Position numbers and translations under genes: made by a program. The notes beneath the pieces are model-generated. The model worked only from the letters and a program-made list of their open reading frames with translations, did not search any database and was not told where the DNA came from. A stretch of 21,982 bases of DNA from a virus: positions 1 to 21,982 of the IMG/VR virus record IMGVR_UViG_3300035145_002962. The stretch is one strand, 5' to 3'. Below are positions 1-9,418 of this stretch, in pieces (position 1 is the first letter of the stretch; each line of letters opens with the position of its first letter).

Positions 1-3000
1 CAGGTTCTTTAATTGTAAAACTATCAGTTACTGCAAATACTTGTTTATGTTCTTTTATTAAATTACCTTGACCATCTAACTTAGTTATATATGCGAATCC
101 ATTCTGTGCAGTTATACCTGCTAATCCATTAGTTAAATTATCTGTATCTATTCCAACTTGAGATTGTGCACCTAATACTTCAAATTGTCTTAATAATTTA
201 TCAACTACCTTTGAATCCGTAATCGTACCATCAATTAAATCATAAGTTGATACAAATGTTGGAGATACATCTCTTAATCTACCAATTAAATCTTGGAATG
301 TACCTTGGAAGTTTGGATTTACGTTTGTAATAAAAGAATCATATTGGTCTTGTAAACCAGATAATCTTACTTGTTCTTTTAATCGTAAATCAGCCGGCCA
401 TTGAGATATTGGTACCATTGCTAGTTGGTATGCTTCTCTCGCATCAAGAACACCATCTTGAAACTTAGAGCCATAATCTACTGCTTGGGGTTTTGTTCTT
501 TGTACTTTATTTCTTTCAAGTAAGTGTGGTTCAATTAATAATCCACTTGATACAATTGCTCTTGCAGGTACTAATGATTCTAATACTTCAAACAATGATT
601 GGTCAATATATCTTACTAATTGAATGTATTCATATAAATTTAAATTATATCTTTCAAAATAATAATTTCTTAATACTCTTAAATCTTTATACTCGTTTCT
701 ATATTCATCAGATGGGTCACCAATATAATCATCAATTTCAAATTGACCTATTGATTTCAGTATATCTAAATTAATCTCTTTTATTGGTGAGAAAAATAAT
801 CCTAATTGATTTGAATCAATAGGTGAAGTATCAAATGATTTTTTAGTAGAACGTTCTCTATAAGAAAGAGTCAATCCATCATCAATATCTTCATTTAAAC
901 CTTGTTGTTCTTCAAATCTAAATTTCTGAGAAACATTAAATCCACTAGAAGGAACATTTGCTGTTACAGTTCTTTCGTATGTTGTGTAATGATATGGATA
1001 ATCTGATATAGAATCAAATCCACTTGCAGTTGCAAATGATTCTCCATATCCTTCATTTATAGATACATTTTTAATGTAAGGGTCATTATCTCTATCTTTT
1101 GGATATTCAAAATCTAATCTAAATATTAAATCTTCAGTAGATGATGAGTGGTGGTTACCATCAATTGCATCTGGCATCAATGTGTGGTTATCCATTCTTG
1201 ATTCAGATAATGGAGTAGTCCATAATCTAAATTCATCTATTGAACCTGTAAAAGTATCACCACCTAATCTTAAGGTTGTATCTGTTTGCCAAATGTGATT
1301 TTCAACTTCTATTGATGCTGAAACTTCACTTCTAATTCTTTCTTGGAATGCTTCTTTACCATATACATTAAATGTATTACTATCTTTTGTTACAATAATT
1401 TGAGTGTATTCATCATTATAGAACGGAAATGCTGAAGATGTTACAGAATAAACAGATGTGTTATCTGCAACTGATAGTTTTAATTTACCTTCATTACCTT
1501 TAAAATGAACTACATCAACACTCCAAAGTGAACTCGAAACTACATTTTGAGTTTGTCTCTTATCAGAATTAATTCTTACCTCAATACAATTTGGGTAATC
1601 AGATGTTTCAGTATATTCTTTCCATGGAATTAAAACTTGTTGAGAACCACTTACATTTAATGCAGCTGTTCTATCTTCAAACGAAAACTTAGTTGTACCA
1701 CCATCTGCATTTCTTGGTCCACCAAATTCCATTATTGTTAACATAGAAGAAGGTACACCATAACAAGCAAGTGCTGCTTTTACTGCTCTACTCGAACCTT
1801 TGTGTTTTAGTAAGTAAGGTAAGTTATTTAATACTCTTCTCCATATTTGGTTTTGCATTTCCTTACCTGTCATTGAATTAACAGAAGTACCATCCGATGT
1901 TTCACCGAATGCATATTCCCAAAGTGATTGAGCTTTAGCAGGAACTTTAGTATCCCAACTTAAAGATTTTAACATTTGAGATAATAAGGAATCTTTTATA
2001 CCTAAATTATACTTGTGTTCTAATTTTTTCTTTTCAGATATTGCTTTTGTATATGAATATAAAACATCAAAATGATGCCCCATCATATTAAAGAATGTTT
2101 TAAATTGTTCAGAATCTTGAGAGTTCTGTACATGAAGTGGTAAATTATTAATTAAGAAATCTTTATTGTAATAATCATAATTTCTTGCAGATGTTACAAT
2201 TGAATTATACCATCCTTCACCTTCACTTGAATCTGAAGCAGATACAGAACTACCTCCGGCTCCTGGATAAGTCAATCCATCTATTGAGGAAGAAGTAAAT
2301 AGAAATGTTTCAAATGCATCAAAGTTATCTTTTACTTTTTGTATTGATTCTGAGTTTTGGTTGATTTCGTTTCTTAATGTTAATGAACCAGTGTGGAATG
2401 AGCCAGATTCTAATTTATCAATTTTATCTTGATAAAATTCCATTAACTTTATTTTATACATAAAGTTATCAACTCTTTCTTCTGCAGAAGAATATTTTAC
2501 AAAATTATCCCATCCCCATGTATGGTTATTTTCAATAATAACAGAACCACTTACTTCTTTAGAAGCACTCGCAAAGTTTATATCTAATTTTTTTAAATCA
2601 AAACCACTACCACTAACATACTCTGTTAAAAGTTTTGTAGATGAAGAAGAACCACTTGCAATTAAATCATCATATAATTGGAATCCAATATTTTCTCCAC
2701 ATACATCTGTTCCGAAGTTTGGTACAAGTTCTTTACAATCTTCGATAGATTCGTTTACAATAGTTACTTGTTCTACATAAGGAATTGATTGTATTTTAGA
2801 TACCCAAATCTGTTGGTTTGGTTGTATATCTCTTTTTAAAGGTTCGTATAATTTGAATACAAGAGTTTTTTCTTCATGTACTTTTATTCTTTCACCAGTA
2901 TCTTCCTTAAATTCGTATTCTGAAAAAGTTTCGTAATCCGTATCCCAAGATGCGATAACTTGATTATCTGCTTCACCAAAGTGCATTAAGTGAGTTAAAT

Positions 3001-5017
3001 ATTTAGATGAATCACCACCTAAAACACTTGTATCAAATACATCACATATTGCCTCTTTAATATCTCTTAAAACTTCATCTCTTCTTAATTTGATATTACC
3101 TTTATCAAATCTAATTTGAATAGTTTCAGTTTTACCTGCTGTTTTTGCATCTCCTTCTTCGTTGTATGGAATAAATAATAAATCAAATACAACTGCATCA
3201 ACATCTTCATTTAAAGTATCACCTGCTTTTTTAAGGATATCTCTAATGTTCCACATTTGAGAACCATCAGCAGGTCTTTTAGATGCTATTTTTTTCTTAT
3301 CTGTTACATCATTAATGTAGATATCAACATAGTTTGTATTAACAGATGTCCATGATGTTTCAAACTCAACATTGTATCCTTGATAATCAGCACCATATAC
3401 TTCATTAGGATAATCAATTGTTATAATATCAGGACCTGGTAATAAATCTTTTCTTACTGCTGTGAATTTTATTGGTACAATATCACCTGTACCATCAGTT
3501 TGAGACCTACCTTGAAAATAAACTGTATAGTTACCTGCTCCATTAAATAAATCATCATCATTTAATGATACAGTACCAGATGGTTTTAAAACTTGTTTTG
3601 TTTTTCCAATAGTGAATATAACTTCATCTGCATTTGTAGATGTATAAGTAATATCAATAGTTTGAAAAGTACCATCAGCTCCATCACCAAAGTTGATTAT
3701 ATTATCACCTTGTAATTTTGGTGTAACAATTACTGATTTAGGTCCTGATGCAACTGAACCTCTTGTTTCTGTTCCATCTACATAATATCTTTCTTTTCTG
3801 TATATGTAATTTGGATTTGGTCCATCGGTAACAATATCAACTACTTTTTTTGATTTAGTAACGGTAATTTTTAAAATATAATCAATACCTTTAACTAAAT
3901 TTTTCGTACTAAAGTTTTTAGTAGTAGCATTATCTACTTTTTTATTACCTTTATAAAGTAAGTATTGATAGTTACAAGTATCATCAGTACCACTTAAATT
4001 AACATTTATCGTACCTGTACTATCAGGTGGAGCAGTAATCGTTGTATCTTCAGAATTTACAACTGTTTCTGTTGTACCTCCAACATTTACTGTTGCTGTT
4101 ACTCCACTTGGTAACTCTGGATCCACTTTTACCACAAATGGTATTGGTGGTGGGTCAATTTGTCTTTTCTTAAGATTGAATTTAATTTTTCCAGTATATC
4201 CGCTAGTTATCGTTGATACTATTTGTCCGTTTCTTTTAATAACAATTTCATAGCTCTCTTTTAAACCACCACCCATATATTGAGAAACAGGATTAGTTTT
4301 TGTTTGTCTATGTACTGTAAAGAAATCTTCAGAAAAATATCCATTCGCATCTAATACTGCGAATTTTTTCATTGTACTAAATTCAGCAGATGAATATCTT
4401 TTATTATGTGGAGCTTGGATAGTTCCTCCTAAGCCCTTAACATTGAAAGTACCAATATTTGGACTTGATGTAATGTTAAGAGTAAACATAAAATCTTTAG
4501 CTGGGAAGCGATTATTATTATTGATATCTCTATATACATCATCAAATGCATTACCACCAATATTAGGAGTATTATCTTGTGATGGTACTATTCCAGGAAA
4601 ATTGGAATTATTTTCAACAATAGCCTTTCCTCTTGTAATCTCAACTACATCATCTACAAAATTATCATCAGTATCTACTATTGGTGTTGTTTTTATTTGC
4701 TGAGTAGGTTGAGTCTTTGGTGTAGATTTAAATTGAATCGTACCACCACTACTTCCTGCACCAACGTAAGTACCATCAGTTTTTTCAATTCCAGCCGAAA
4801 CAGCTTTCATGTTTTGACCGAATTGACTTTCGGATATTCCTTTTTTTATGGCATCTGCATCTATTTGTATAGGTGCAAAATTAAGATTAATCGCAGGTGC
4901 TTTCAGGTTCATAAGACCATCGAGATTAATCCATGTCTTGGTAAAATCAGACCAAGTCCACCCATTGACCTTTTCTCCGTTGAATGCTCCGTTTCTATTT
5001 GGTTTTACTCCTGCCAT
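1..5017 (-). CDS. Giant tail/baseplate protein with LamG-like domain and gpI/gp7-like core (C-terminus outside window)
   Basis: A single open frame runs from ATG at 5017 to the left edge without a stop: 1672 complete codons, C-terminus missing. The start follows AGGAGA, which overlaps the TAG of the upstream gene. Seen: an N-terminal region of about 250 aa; Ig-like beta-rich segments with a Pro-rich joint (about 280-620); a helical region (about 850-1050); the motif NLPYLLKHKGSSRA around 1066-1079, with Trp1059 just before it; then a concanavalin/LamG-like jelly roll (about 1105-1275) ending in GSIDEFRLW with Trp1266. Known: P2 gpI/T4 gp7 wedge proteins carry a comparable KGT-type helical core, and LamG domains often bind glycans. 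Inference: this gene follows gp6 and the accessory tail genes, so it may combine the gp7 wedge role with a receptor-binding appendage. Exact function is uncertain. Confidence 0.85.
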   Translation of the reverse strand, partial: MAGVKPNRNGAFNGEKVNGWTWSDFTKTWINLDGLMNLKAPAINLNFAPIQIDADAIKKGISESQFGQNMKAVSAGIEKTDGTYVGAGSSGGTIQFKSTPKTQPTQQIKTTPIVDTDDNFVDDVVEITRGKAIVENNSNFPGIVPSQDNTPNIGGNAFDDVYRDINNNNRFPAKDFMFTLNITSSPNIGTFNVKGLGGTIQAPHNKRYSSAEFSTMKKFAVLDANGYFSEDFFTVHRQTKTNPVSQYMGGGLKESYEIVIKRNGQIVSTITSGYTGKIKFNLKKRQIDPPPIPFVVKVDPELPSGVTATVNVGGTTETVVNSEDTTITAPPDSTGTINVNLSGTDDTCNYQYLLYKGNKKVDNATTKNFSTKNLVKGIDYILKITVTKSKKVVDIVTDGPNPNYIYRKERYYVDGTETRGSVASGPKSVIVTPKLQGDNIINFGDGADGTFQTIDITYTSTNADEVIFTIGKTKQVLKPSGTVSLNDDDLFNGAGNYTVYFQGRSQTDGTGDIVPIKFTAVRKDLLPGPDIITIDYPNEVYGADYQGYNVEFETSWTSVNTNYVDIYINDVTDKKKIASKRPADGSQMWNIRDILKKAGDTLNEDVDAVVFDLLFIPYNEEGDAKTAGKTETIQIRFDKGNIKLRRDEVLRDIKEAICDVFDTSVLGGDSSKYLTHLMHFGEADNQVIASWDTDYETFSEYEFKEDTGERIKVHEEKTLVFKLYEPLKRDIQPNQQIWVSKIQSIPYVEQVTIVNESIEDCKELVPNFGTDVCGENIGFQLYDDLIASGSSSSTKLLTEYVSGSGFDLKKLDINFASASKEVSGSVIIENNHTWGWDNFVKYSSAEERVDNFMYKIKLMEFYQDKIDKLESGSFHTGSLTLRNEINQNSESIQKVKDNFDAFETFLFTSSSIDGLTYPGAGGSSVSASDSSEGEGWYNSIVTSARNYDYYNKDFLINNLPLHVQNSQDSEQFKTFFNMMGHHFDVLYSYTKAISEKKKLEHKYNLGIKDSLLSQMLKSLSWDTKVPAKAQSLWEYAFGETSDGTSVNSMTGKEMQNQIWRRVLNNLPYLLKHKGSSRAVKAALACYGVPSSMLTIMEFGGPRNADGGTTKFSFEDRTAALNVSGSQQVLIPWKEYTETSDYPNCIEVRINSDKRQTQNVVSSSLWSVDVVHFKGNEGKLKLSVADNTSVYSVTSSAFPFYNDEYTQIIVTKDSNTFNVYGKEAFQERIRSEVSASIEVENHIWQTDTTLRLGGDTFTGSIDEFRLWTTPLSESRMDNHTLMPDAIDGNHHSSSTEDLIFRLDFEYPKDRDNDPYIKNVSINEGYGESFATASGFDSISDYPYHYTTYERTVTANVPSSGFNVSQKFRFEEQQGLNEDIDDGLTLSYRERSTKKSFDTSPIDSNQLGLFFSPIKEINLDILKSIGQFEIDDYIGDPSDEYRNEYKDLRVLRNYYFERYNLNLYEYIQLVRYIDQSLFEVLESLVPARAIVSSGLLIEPHLLERNKVQRTKPQAVDYGSKFQDGVLDAREAYQLAMVPISQWPADLRLKEQVRLSGLQDQYDSFITNVNPNFQGTFQDLIGRLRDVSPTFVSTYDLIDGTITDSKVVDKLLRQFEVLGAQSQVGIDTDNLTNGLAGITAQNGFAYITKLDGQGNLIKEHKQVFAVTDSFTIKEP

Positions 5018-5025
5018 TTTATCTC

Positions 5026-7077
5026 CTATAGTCCAAATTTACCTCCTACACCAGTACCATCATCAAACACTTGATTTCCACCACTACCTCCTCCATATCC
5101 AATATTTCTTGGTGCAGATTCCTGATACAAATAATGTCTACTTTCAATACCATCACCAGATTTTATTGTTATATAACCTCTGTTTGGATTATTCTGAGAA
5201 TTTCTTACACATCCTTCAAATGAAATAATTGCATTTCCTCTACCACTACTTGAGTTTGGTCTATAATAAAGTCCTGGTATACCAGTTACACTAAATGACC
5301 AAGTATCAGTAGTAGTAATTCTAATTATATCTTGTCCACTTACCGCACCAGTCCAACTAAAATTAATAGTTTGTGGGCCATTTGTTCGAAATGGTTTTTT
5401 AGCAGGTGGTGTTGGAGGTGTTGGTTCTGGGTCTGGTGGAGGGGGTAATATTTTTGCCCCAGCCGCTTGTACAATTCTTAATGTTGCAGTACCATATTTT
5501 GTTCTAGCTGTGATTGTAGCTGAACGAGCAGCTCCTGTATCGTTTGCTCCTATATTATACCCAACATCTCTACTAGCAGAACTATTAACTCTACTTTCAC
5601 CAGTTGAATCTGCATTTAACCAACTTGGATTACCAGAAATACTCCAACTGTAACCGCTGAATAGACCCGAAACATTTACATAAAATCTTCCTCTTTTACC
5701 TCCTGCTGGAATTGATAGAGTTTCGCTTACTTTACCAACTTTAGATGCACTTGATAAATTAATTAATGTTTTTCTACTTGGTGCTGCGCCTGAACTTCCT
5801 GTTGATGTTGATGTTGATGTTGAAGTATTTTTTGTTTTTTTAGGTGCACGATAACAATCTCCTTTTTTTCCATAAAATCTATTACCAACTTCCCAACATC
5901 TTTTTACATAAACACAATCACCATCTTTACCTTTATTTTCTGCTTTTGAATCGTTACAAACTTTTACATCTCTATATTTTGCAACTTTAATATCATATAC
6001 ACATTGAGAAGCAATAGTTGCTTTAGGATTATAGTTTTTAGCCTTACTATCCATACATCCTCTAATCTGAGCACCAACACTTGCGGGTCTTGTAGAGGTG
6101 TAACTTTCATTTGAATTAACAGTTAATAATATATCTTTTAATTTATCAATAGTTTTAGATTGTGCTAAATTTTTTGCTGTATTGATTCTTATATCTTGTT
6201 TTGGTAAAGAATATTCTGCTGCATTAGATGCCATTTCACATACCTCATCAAATACTTTTGCTATATCAAACTCAACACCAAATGTATCACCAGTTGGTTG
6301 ACCATAATTTGCTTCAAATGGATTGTAGTACCTATTCATGCGATAGTTATCTATAATCTCTTGGAATAATTTTTTTACTTGAGTTAAATAAACTTCGAAA
6401 TTTACTAATTTAAATTCTTGTTCAATAAGTTTTATATAATCTTGACCATCAGATATTCTACCTTTTTTCATTAACATATTTCTAACAACCTTTGCAACAT
6501 CCATTTGAGTTACAAACTCATCAAAAAATATTAAAACATCTGCGGTAAATGTACCACAATTTACAAACGTATCATATCTTGCTTGTAAATCTGAGTTAGG
6601 TATTGATGTACCATCTTCTACAACAGGTAAAACTCTTACCTCTGTTCTTGATGGTGATATCTCATGAATCCAAACTTTATCAAACAATCTTGGTTCAGAA
6701 CCCAATCTTCTGTTCAATAAAGTAATTTGAGTTTTGAATACTCCATTTGAATATCCAGCTTCTTTTAATAATTTTTCGGTATCAATAAAATACTCTTGTG
6801 CATTATTAGATTTTTTATTGAATTTATTTTCAGGTACTTTATCAAAGTATTTTTTTATATTCTCATCAGTATAAGAAATATATCTTACTTTTTTACCATC
6901 AACGGATTCTTGTGGTAATTGATTATCGGAGGCATCATAGATTACAAACTCGATGATATCACCAACATCAAATCCGAAATATCCGCGCTTGATTTCTTTT
7001 TCAAAGATTTTTCTATCTTTGTCATCAAGTCGGTATCCCTTCTTTTCTACTACTTGTTTAAATCCTTTTATTGCCAT
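5026..7077 (-). CDS. Tail surface protein with Cys-rich repeats and two BACON-like domains
   Basis: 683 aa. The N-terminal part (about 1-320) is a virion-type region carrying IHEISPSRTEVRVLP (137-151), a motif I associate with tail/baseplate proteins of marine T4-like phages. Residues 340-409 hold three consecutive Cys-rich units: GCMDSKAKNYNP...CVY, a degenerate VCNDSKAENKGKDGDCVY, and RCWEVGNRFYGKKGDCY. A Ser/Thr run (418-427) leads to a BACON-like beta domain (about 437-538: SIPAGG, SWSISGNPSWL, ANDTGAARSATIT, IVQAAG). A Pro-rich linker (545-560) leads to a second one (about 567-655: DTWSFSV, NNPNRGYITI, LYQES). BACON domains are typical of Bacteroidetes and their phages and are thought to bind carbohydrate or mucin. 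Inference: an adsorption or fibre component on the baseplate. The domain calls are by eye. Confidence 0.85.
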   Translation of the reverse strand: MAIKGFKQVVEKKGYRLDDKDRKIFEKEIKRGYFGFDVGDIIEFVIYDASDNQLPQESVDGKKVRYISYTDENIKKYFDKVPENKFNKKSNNAQEYFIDTEKLLKEAGYSNGVFKTQITLLNRRLGSEPRLFDKVWIHEISPSRTEVRVLPVVEDGTSIPNSDLQARYDTFVNCGTFTADVLIFFDEFVTQMDVAKVVRNMLMKKGRISDGQDYIKLIEQEFKLVNFEVYLTQVKKLFQEIIDNYRMNRYYNPFEANYGQPTGDTFGVEFDIAKVFDEVCEMASNAAEYSLPKQDIRINTAKNLAQSKTIDKLKDILLTVNSNESYTSTRPASVGAQIRGCMDSKAKNYNPKATIASQCVYDIKVAKYRDVKVCNDSKAENKGKDGDCVYVKRCWEVGNRFYGKKGDCYRAPKKTKNTSTSTSTSTGSSGAAPSRKTLINLSSASKVGKVSETLSIPAGGKRGRFYVNVSGLFSGYSWSISGNPSWLNADSTGESRVNSSASRDVGYNIGANDTGAARSATITARTKYGTATLRIVQAAGAKILPPPPDPEPTPPTPPAKKPFRTNGPQTINFSWTGAVSGQDIIRITTTDTWSFSVTGIPGLYYRPNSSSGRGNAIISFEGCVRNSQNNPNRGYITIKSGDGIESRHYLYQESAPRNIGYGGGSGGNQVFDDGTGVGGKFGL
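5801..5824 (-). repeat. Six-base tandem repeat coding for the Ser/Thr linker
   Basis: Plus-strand GTTGAT repeats three times, then GTTGAA; on the coding strand this gives alternating Ser-Thr (STSTSTST) in the linker before the first BACON-like domain. Such a repeat can change in length in steps of two residues without breaking the frame. Confidence 0.8.
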
Positions 7078-7086
7078 CTTTATCTA

Positions 7087-8355
7087 TTAAGGTCCACTAT
7101 CTTTATTTTTTCTAAGTTTCCATTTGTAACTCTTTGAAATCGTTGCACCATCAGAATATTTAATCGTTAGTTCAAAATTACCAGTATGGGTTTTTGCATC
7201 TCTTGATGGGAATCCCCATGACTTACCATGTAAATCTTCAGATGGTTCTACTTGATTAGAACCACCATTTTGTCCATGAATCCATGATTCAGCTACAAAA
7301 GTAACACTTCCTCTTTCACCTCTTGCAATGTTTGGTTGAGAAGAAGGTTTAAACCAATTCTTAGAACCTCTCCATTTACCACCACTTTGTGAAGTTACTC
7401 TGACTGTTACTCCAGTAACCGAAGGAGCATTTCCATCTGCATCTGCATCTTTAAGGTTTTGTATTTCTAAAGTTTCACCACCATACCACCTACCAGGTCC
7501 ACTATACTTTTTACATTTAGTTGCAATTGAAATTGGTCCATCAAAATTAGCATCATCGGGACTAAATTTAATATAGGTATCACCATCACCCATATCTTGG
7601 AATCCACCTGCAACTGCTGTTTGAGTTGCTTGAGTACCTGATATTTGAGATGCTGCAGCTGCCTGTTGTGCTTCTAAAATATCTAATTGAGTTTGTACTT
7701 GCCCTTGTAGAGAAGCAACTAACTGTCTTAATTGTACAATCTGTTCTCTTAATGTATCCTTTTGTGCAGTTAAACCTTCTACTTGTGCGTTTAACGAAGT
7801 TCTTTGAATCCCTTCTTTTGTTGATTTGATAATGGCAGTTGAAAACTTAGAAAGTAAATCAGCGTACTTTATATTAGTTTGTTGTGCTTGATTTTCTGCT
7901 ATTGCCTGAGCAACTCTTGCTGCATCTAATTGAGTTTGTAATGCTTGAACCTGTCCTTGTAGTGAAGCAACTTGAGCTTCTAATTCTCTAATTCTATCGT
8001 TAGCTATACCTAAATCTTCAATAGCTTGATTGTATCTTTCTAGTAAATCATCATAAACAGGTTTAGGTACAACCTCAGGGTCAGGTGGTAATGGAGGTAA
8101 AATTAACTCATCGATTTCTGTATCAACTGCTTTTTTTAGTTGTTCTTCATCGTACTTTGGTTTTTCAATGAAGTTAGTTAATTCACCATCTCTTTCACCT
8201 TCAATATGGTCATAAGGTTCAGTTGCAGACTCAGATACGAAAGCAGTACCACCATCCAAAAACGTATGTGTTTTTGTAAGCGGGTCCTCAGAGATGATTG
8301 CTCGTGAACCACTCTGTACTAACTCCGATACTCTAAGTTTGTTATCTAATGCCAT
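7087..8355 (-). CDS. Coiled-coil tail fibre/structural protein
   Basis: 422 aa, starting 1 bp after the stop of the upstream gene (TAAAATG). An N-terminal region (1-85) and a Pro-rich joint (86-99, PPLPPDPEVVPKP) precede a long heptad-rich, Gln/Ala-rich coiled coil (about 100-235). The coil contains the segment VASLQGQVQ twice (129-137 and 213-221), apparently by internal duplication. A C-terminal beta-rich domain (about 255-415) has many Gly/Trp residues (GPGRWYGGE, GGKWRGSKNWF, ESWIHGQNGG). This architecture fits a trimeric fibre or whisker-like attachment protein. I do not recognise a named family. The place in the baseplate operon, between the DNRLRE-like and BACON-like proteins, supports a virion role. 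Confidence 0.8.
   Translation of the reverse strand: MALDNKLRVSELVQSGSRAIISEDPLTKTHTFLDGGTAFVSESATEPYDHIEGERDGELTNFIEKPKYDEEQLKKAVDTEIDELILPPLPPDPEVVPKPVYDDLLERYNQAIEDLGIANDRIRELEAQVASLQGQVQALQTQLDAARVAQAIAENQAQQTNIKYADLLSKFSTAIIKSTKEGIQRTSLNAQVEGLTAQKDTLREQIVQLRQLVASLQGQVQTQLDILEAQQAAAASQISGTQATQTAVAGGFQDMGDGDTYIKFSPDDANFDGPISIATKCKKYSGPGRWYGGETLEIQNLKDADADGNAPSVTGVTVRVTSQSGGKWRGSKNWFKPSSQPNIARGERGSVTFVAESWIHGQNGGSNQVEPSEDLHGKSWGFPSRDAKTHTGNFELTIKYSDGATISKSYKWKLRKNKDSGP
7681..7976 (-). repeat. Internal duplication in the coiled-coil gene
   Basis: Two copies of a segment coding for VASLQGQVQ...TQLD lie at about 7681-7722 and 7925-7976 and are near identical at DNA level (plus strand AATTGAGTTTGTA ... 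CCTTGTAG[A/T]GAAGCAACT). One copy has a 9-base insertion (ALQ). The distance between copies is about 250 bp. It indicates growth of the coil by duplication. Confidence 0.7.
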
Positions 8356-8356
8356 T

Positions 8357-9418
8357 TTATTTCTCTATCGTAAAAGTTAAATCCTTATCTTCAAAGTATT
8401 CTATTACACCATTCCTATCTACTTTAACTTCAATATAATAATCTCTATTATATTCCCAATTTGTTAAATCTAATTTAAAGTAGTTACCACTTGAATCACA
8501 CGAAACTTTTGTGTAATCTCCAAATGGAACAATTACATCTTCTGTTACTACATCTTTTACTTGATAATAAGTTGAAGATGGTAAATATTTTACATCTGTG
8601 TAAGAGTATTGATTGGTATATGTTTTGAGAGGATATTTCTCTCTTCCGAAAACTCTGATTTCAGGTTTACTTCCACGCTTGTATCTAGTCTTTAATCTTT
8701 TGAATGTTACATGAATATCATCAGCGGTAAGTTCTGTTAAAGAACCAGTAGAGAACGAAGAATCATCCCAACCAATTCTTAATTTAGGTTGGTATATAGT
8801 GTTTGTTTCTTTTGAGAAGAATTTTAATTGTCCATAATCATTTACATCATTTTCTAATGATGATGTATATTTTAGTATAAATCCTTCATTTGGTAAAGAA
8901 CCACTAATCCAACTATCCATAGTGGTTTTAACATCCATTTCAATATCGGATGTTTCATATGAAAATGATTGTGTTGAATAAGAACCAGTAAACCAAGTAC
9001 CACCCTTACCATTAAATGAACCAGTTGTATCAGCTGAATGTTCTTCTAATGATAACCAATTAACTCCTGTTCTAACTTTATTCCAAGTAACACCATCAGT
9101 AGTAATCTCATCAAAACGAGTACCAATACCCATCTCCCATGATTGAGTTACTGCATATGCATATATTGTATAATCAATTGGAATTTCAGAGGATTCACAT
9201 TCTCTCATAACTAAATCAGCCGAACTCATAGTTATATCTCCACTTACAATTGATTCAGATACTGCGTTTGTATCAAACTTTATAAGAGAACGAGCAATAT
9301 CCTTCAAACTTCCATAGTAAGTTTTCGAGATTTCTAATATCTCATCTCTACCTGTATTTTGGGTAGGTTGTTGTAAGTAAATCGTTGCATCTTTTGATGC
9401 TGTTACAAAATGATACAT
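8357..9418 (-). CDS. Tail structural protein with DNRLRE/CBM96-like N-terminal domain
   Basis: 353 aa. Its ATG overlaps the TAA of the gp6-like gene by one base (TAATG), indicating translational coupling. Residues 5-225 resemble the DNRLRE/CBM96-type jelly roll: DATIYLQQP then NTGRDEILEI, a SLIKFDTNAV strand, ADLVMRECE, YTIYAYAVTQSW, and a following WFTGSYSTQSFSYETSDI strand. The C-terminal part (230-353) looks like one or two Ig-like beta domains (RGSKPEIRVFGREKYPLKTY; RDYYIEVKVD). DNRLRE modules occur in secreted carbohydrate-active proteins. Here the module is probably a virion surface or wedge-decorating domain. The domain call rests on pattern only and could be a generic beta sandwich. 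The virion role is well supported by position. Confidence 0.8.
   Translation of the reverse strand: MYHFVTASKDATIYLQQPTQNTGRDEILEISKTYYGSLKDIARSLIKFDTNAVSESIVSGDITMSSADLVMRECESSEIPIDYTIYAYAVTQSWEMGIGTRFDEITTDGVTWNKVRTGVNWLSLEEHSADTTGSFNGKGGTWFTGSYSTQSFSYETSDIEMDVKTTMDSWISGSLPNEGFILKYTSSLENDVNDYGQLKFFSKETNTIYQPKLRIGWDDSSFSTGSLTELTADDIHVTFKRLKTRYKRGSKPEIRVFGREKYPLKTYTNQYSYTDVKYLPSSTYYQVKDVVTEDVIVPFGDYTKVSCDSSGNYFKLDLTNWEYNRDYYIEVKVDRNGVIEYFEDKDLTFTIEK

Noticed and set aside
4697-5228. Two overlapping plus-strand frames of about 125 aa
   Set aside because: They are antisense to the ends of the 683-aa and giant tail genes, overlap each other in different frames, and show no ribosome-binding site or protein-like pattern.
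5801-5824. GTTGAT repeats as a possible CRISPR or regulatory repeat
   Set aside because: It is a short in-frame microsatellite coding for a Ser/Thr linker, with no spacers.
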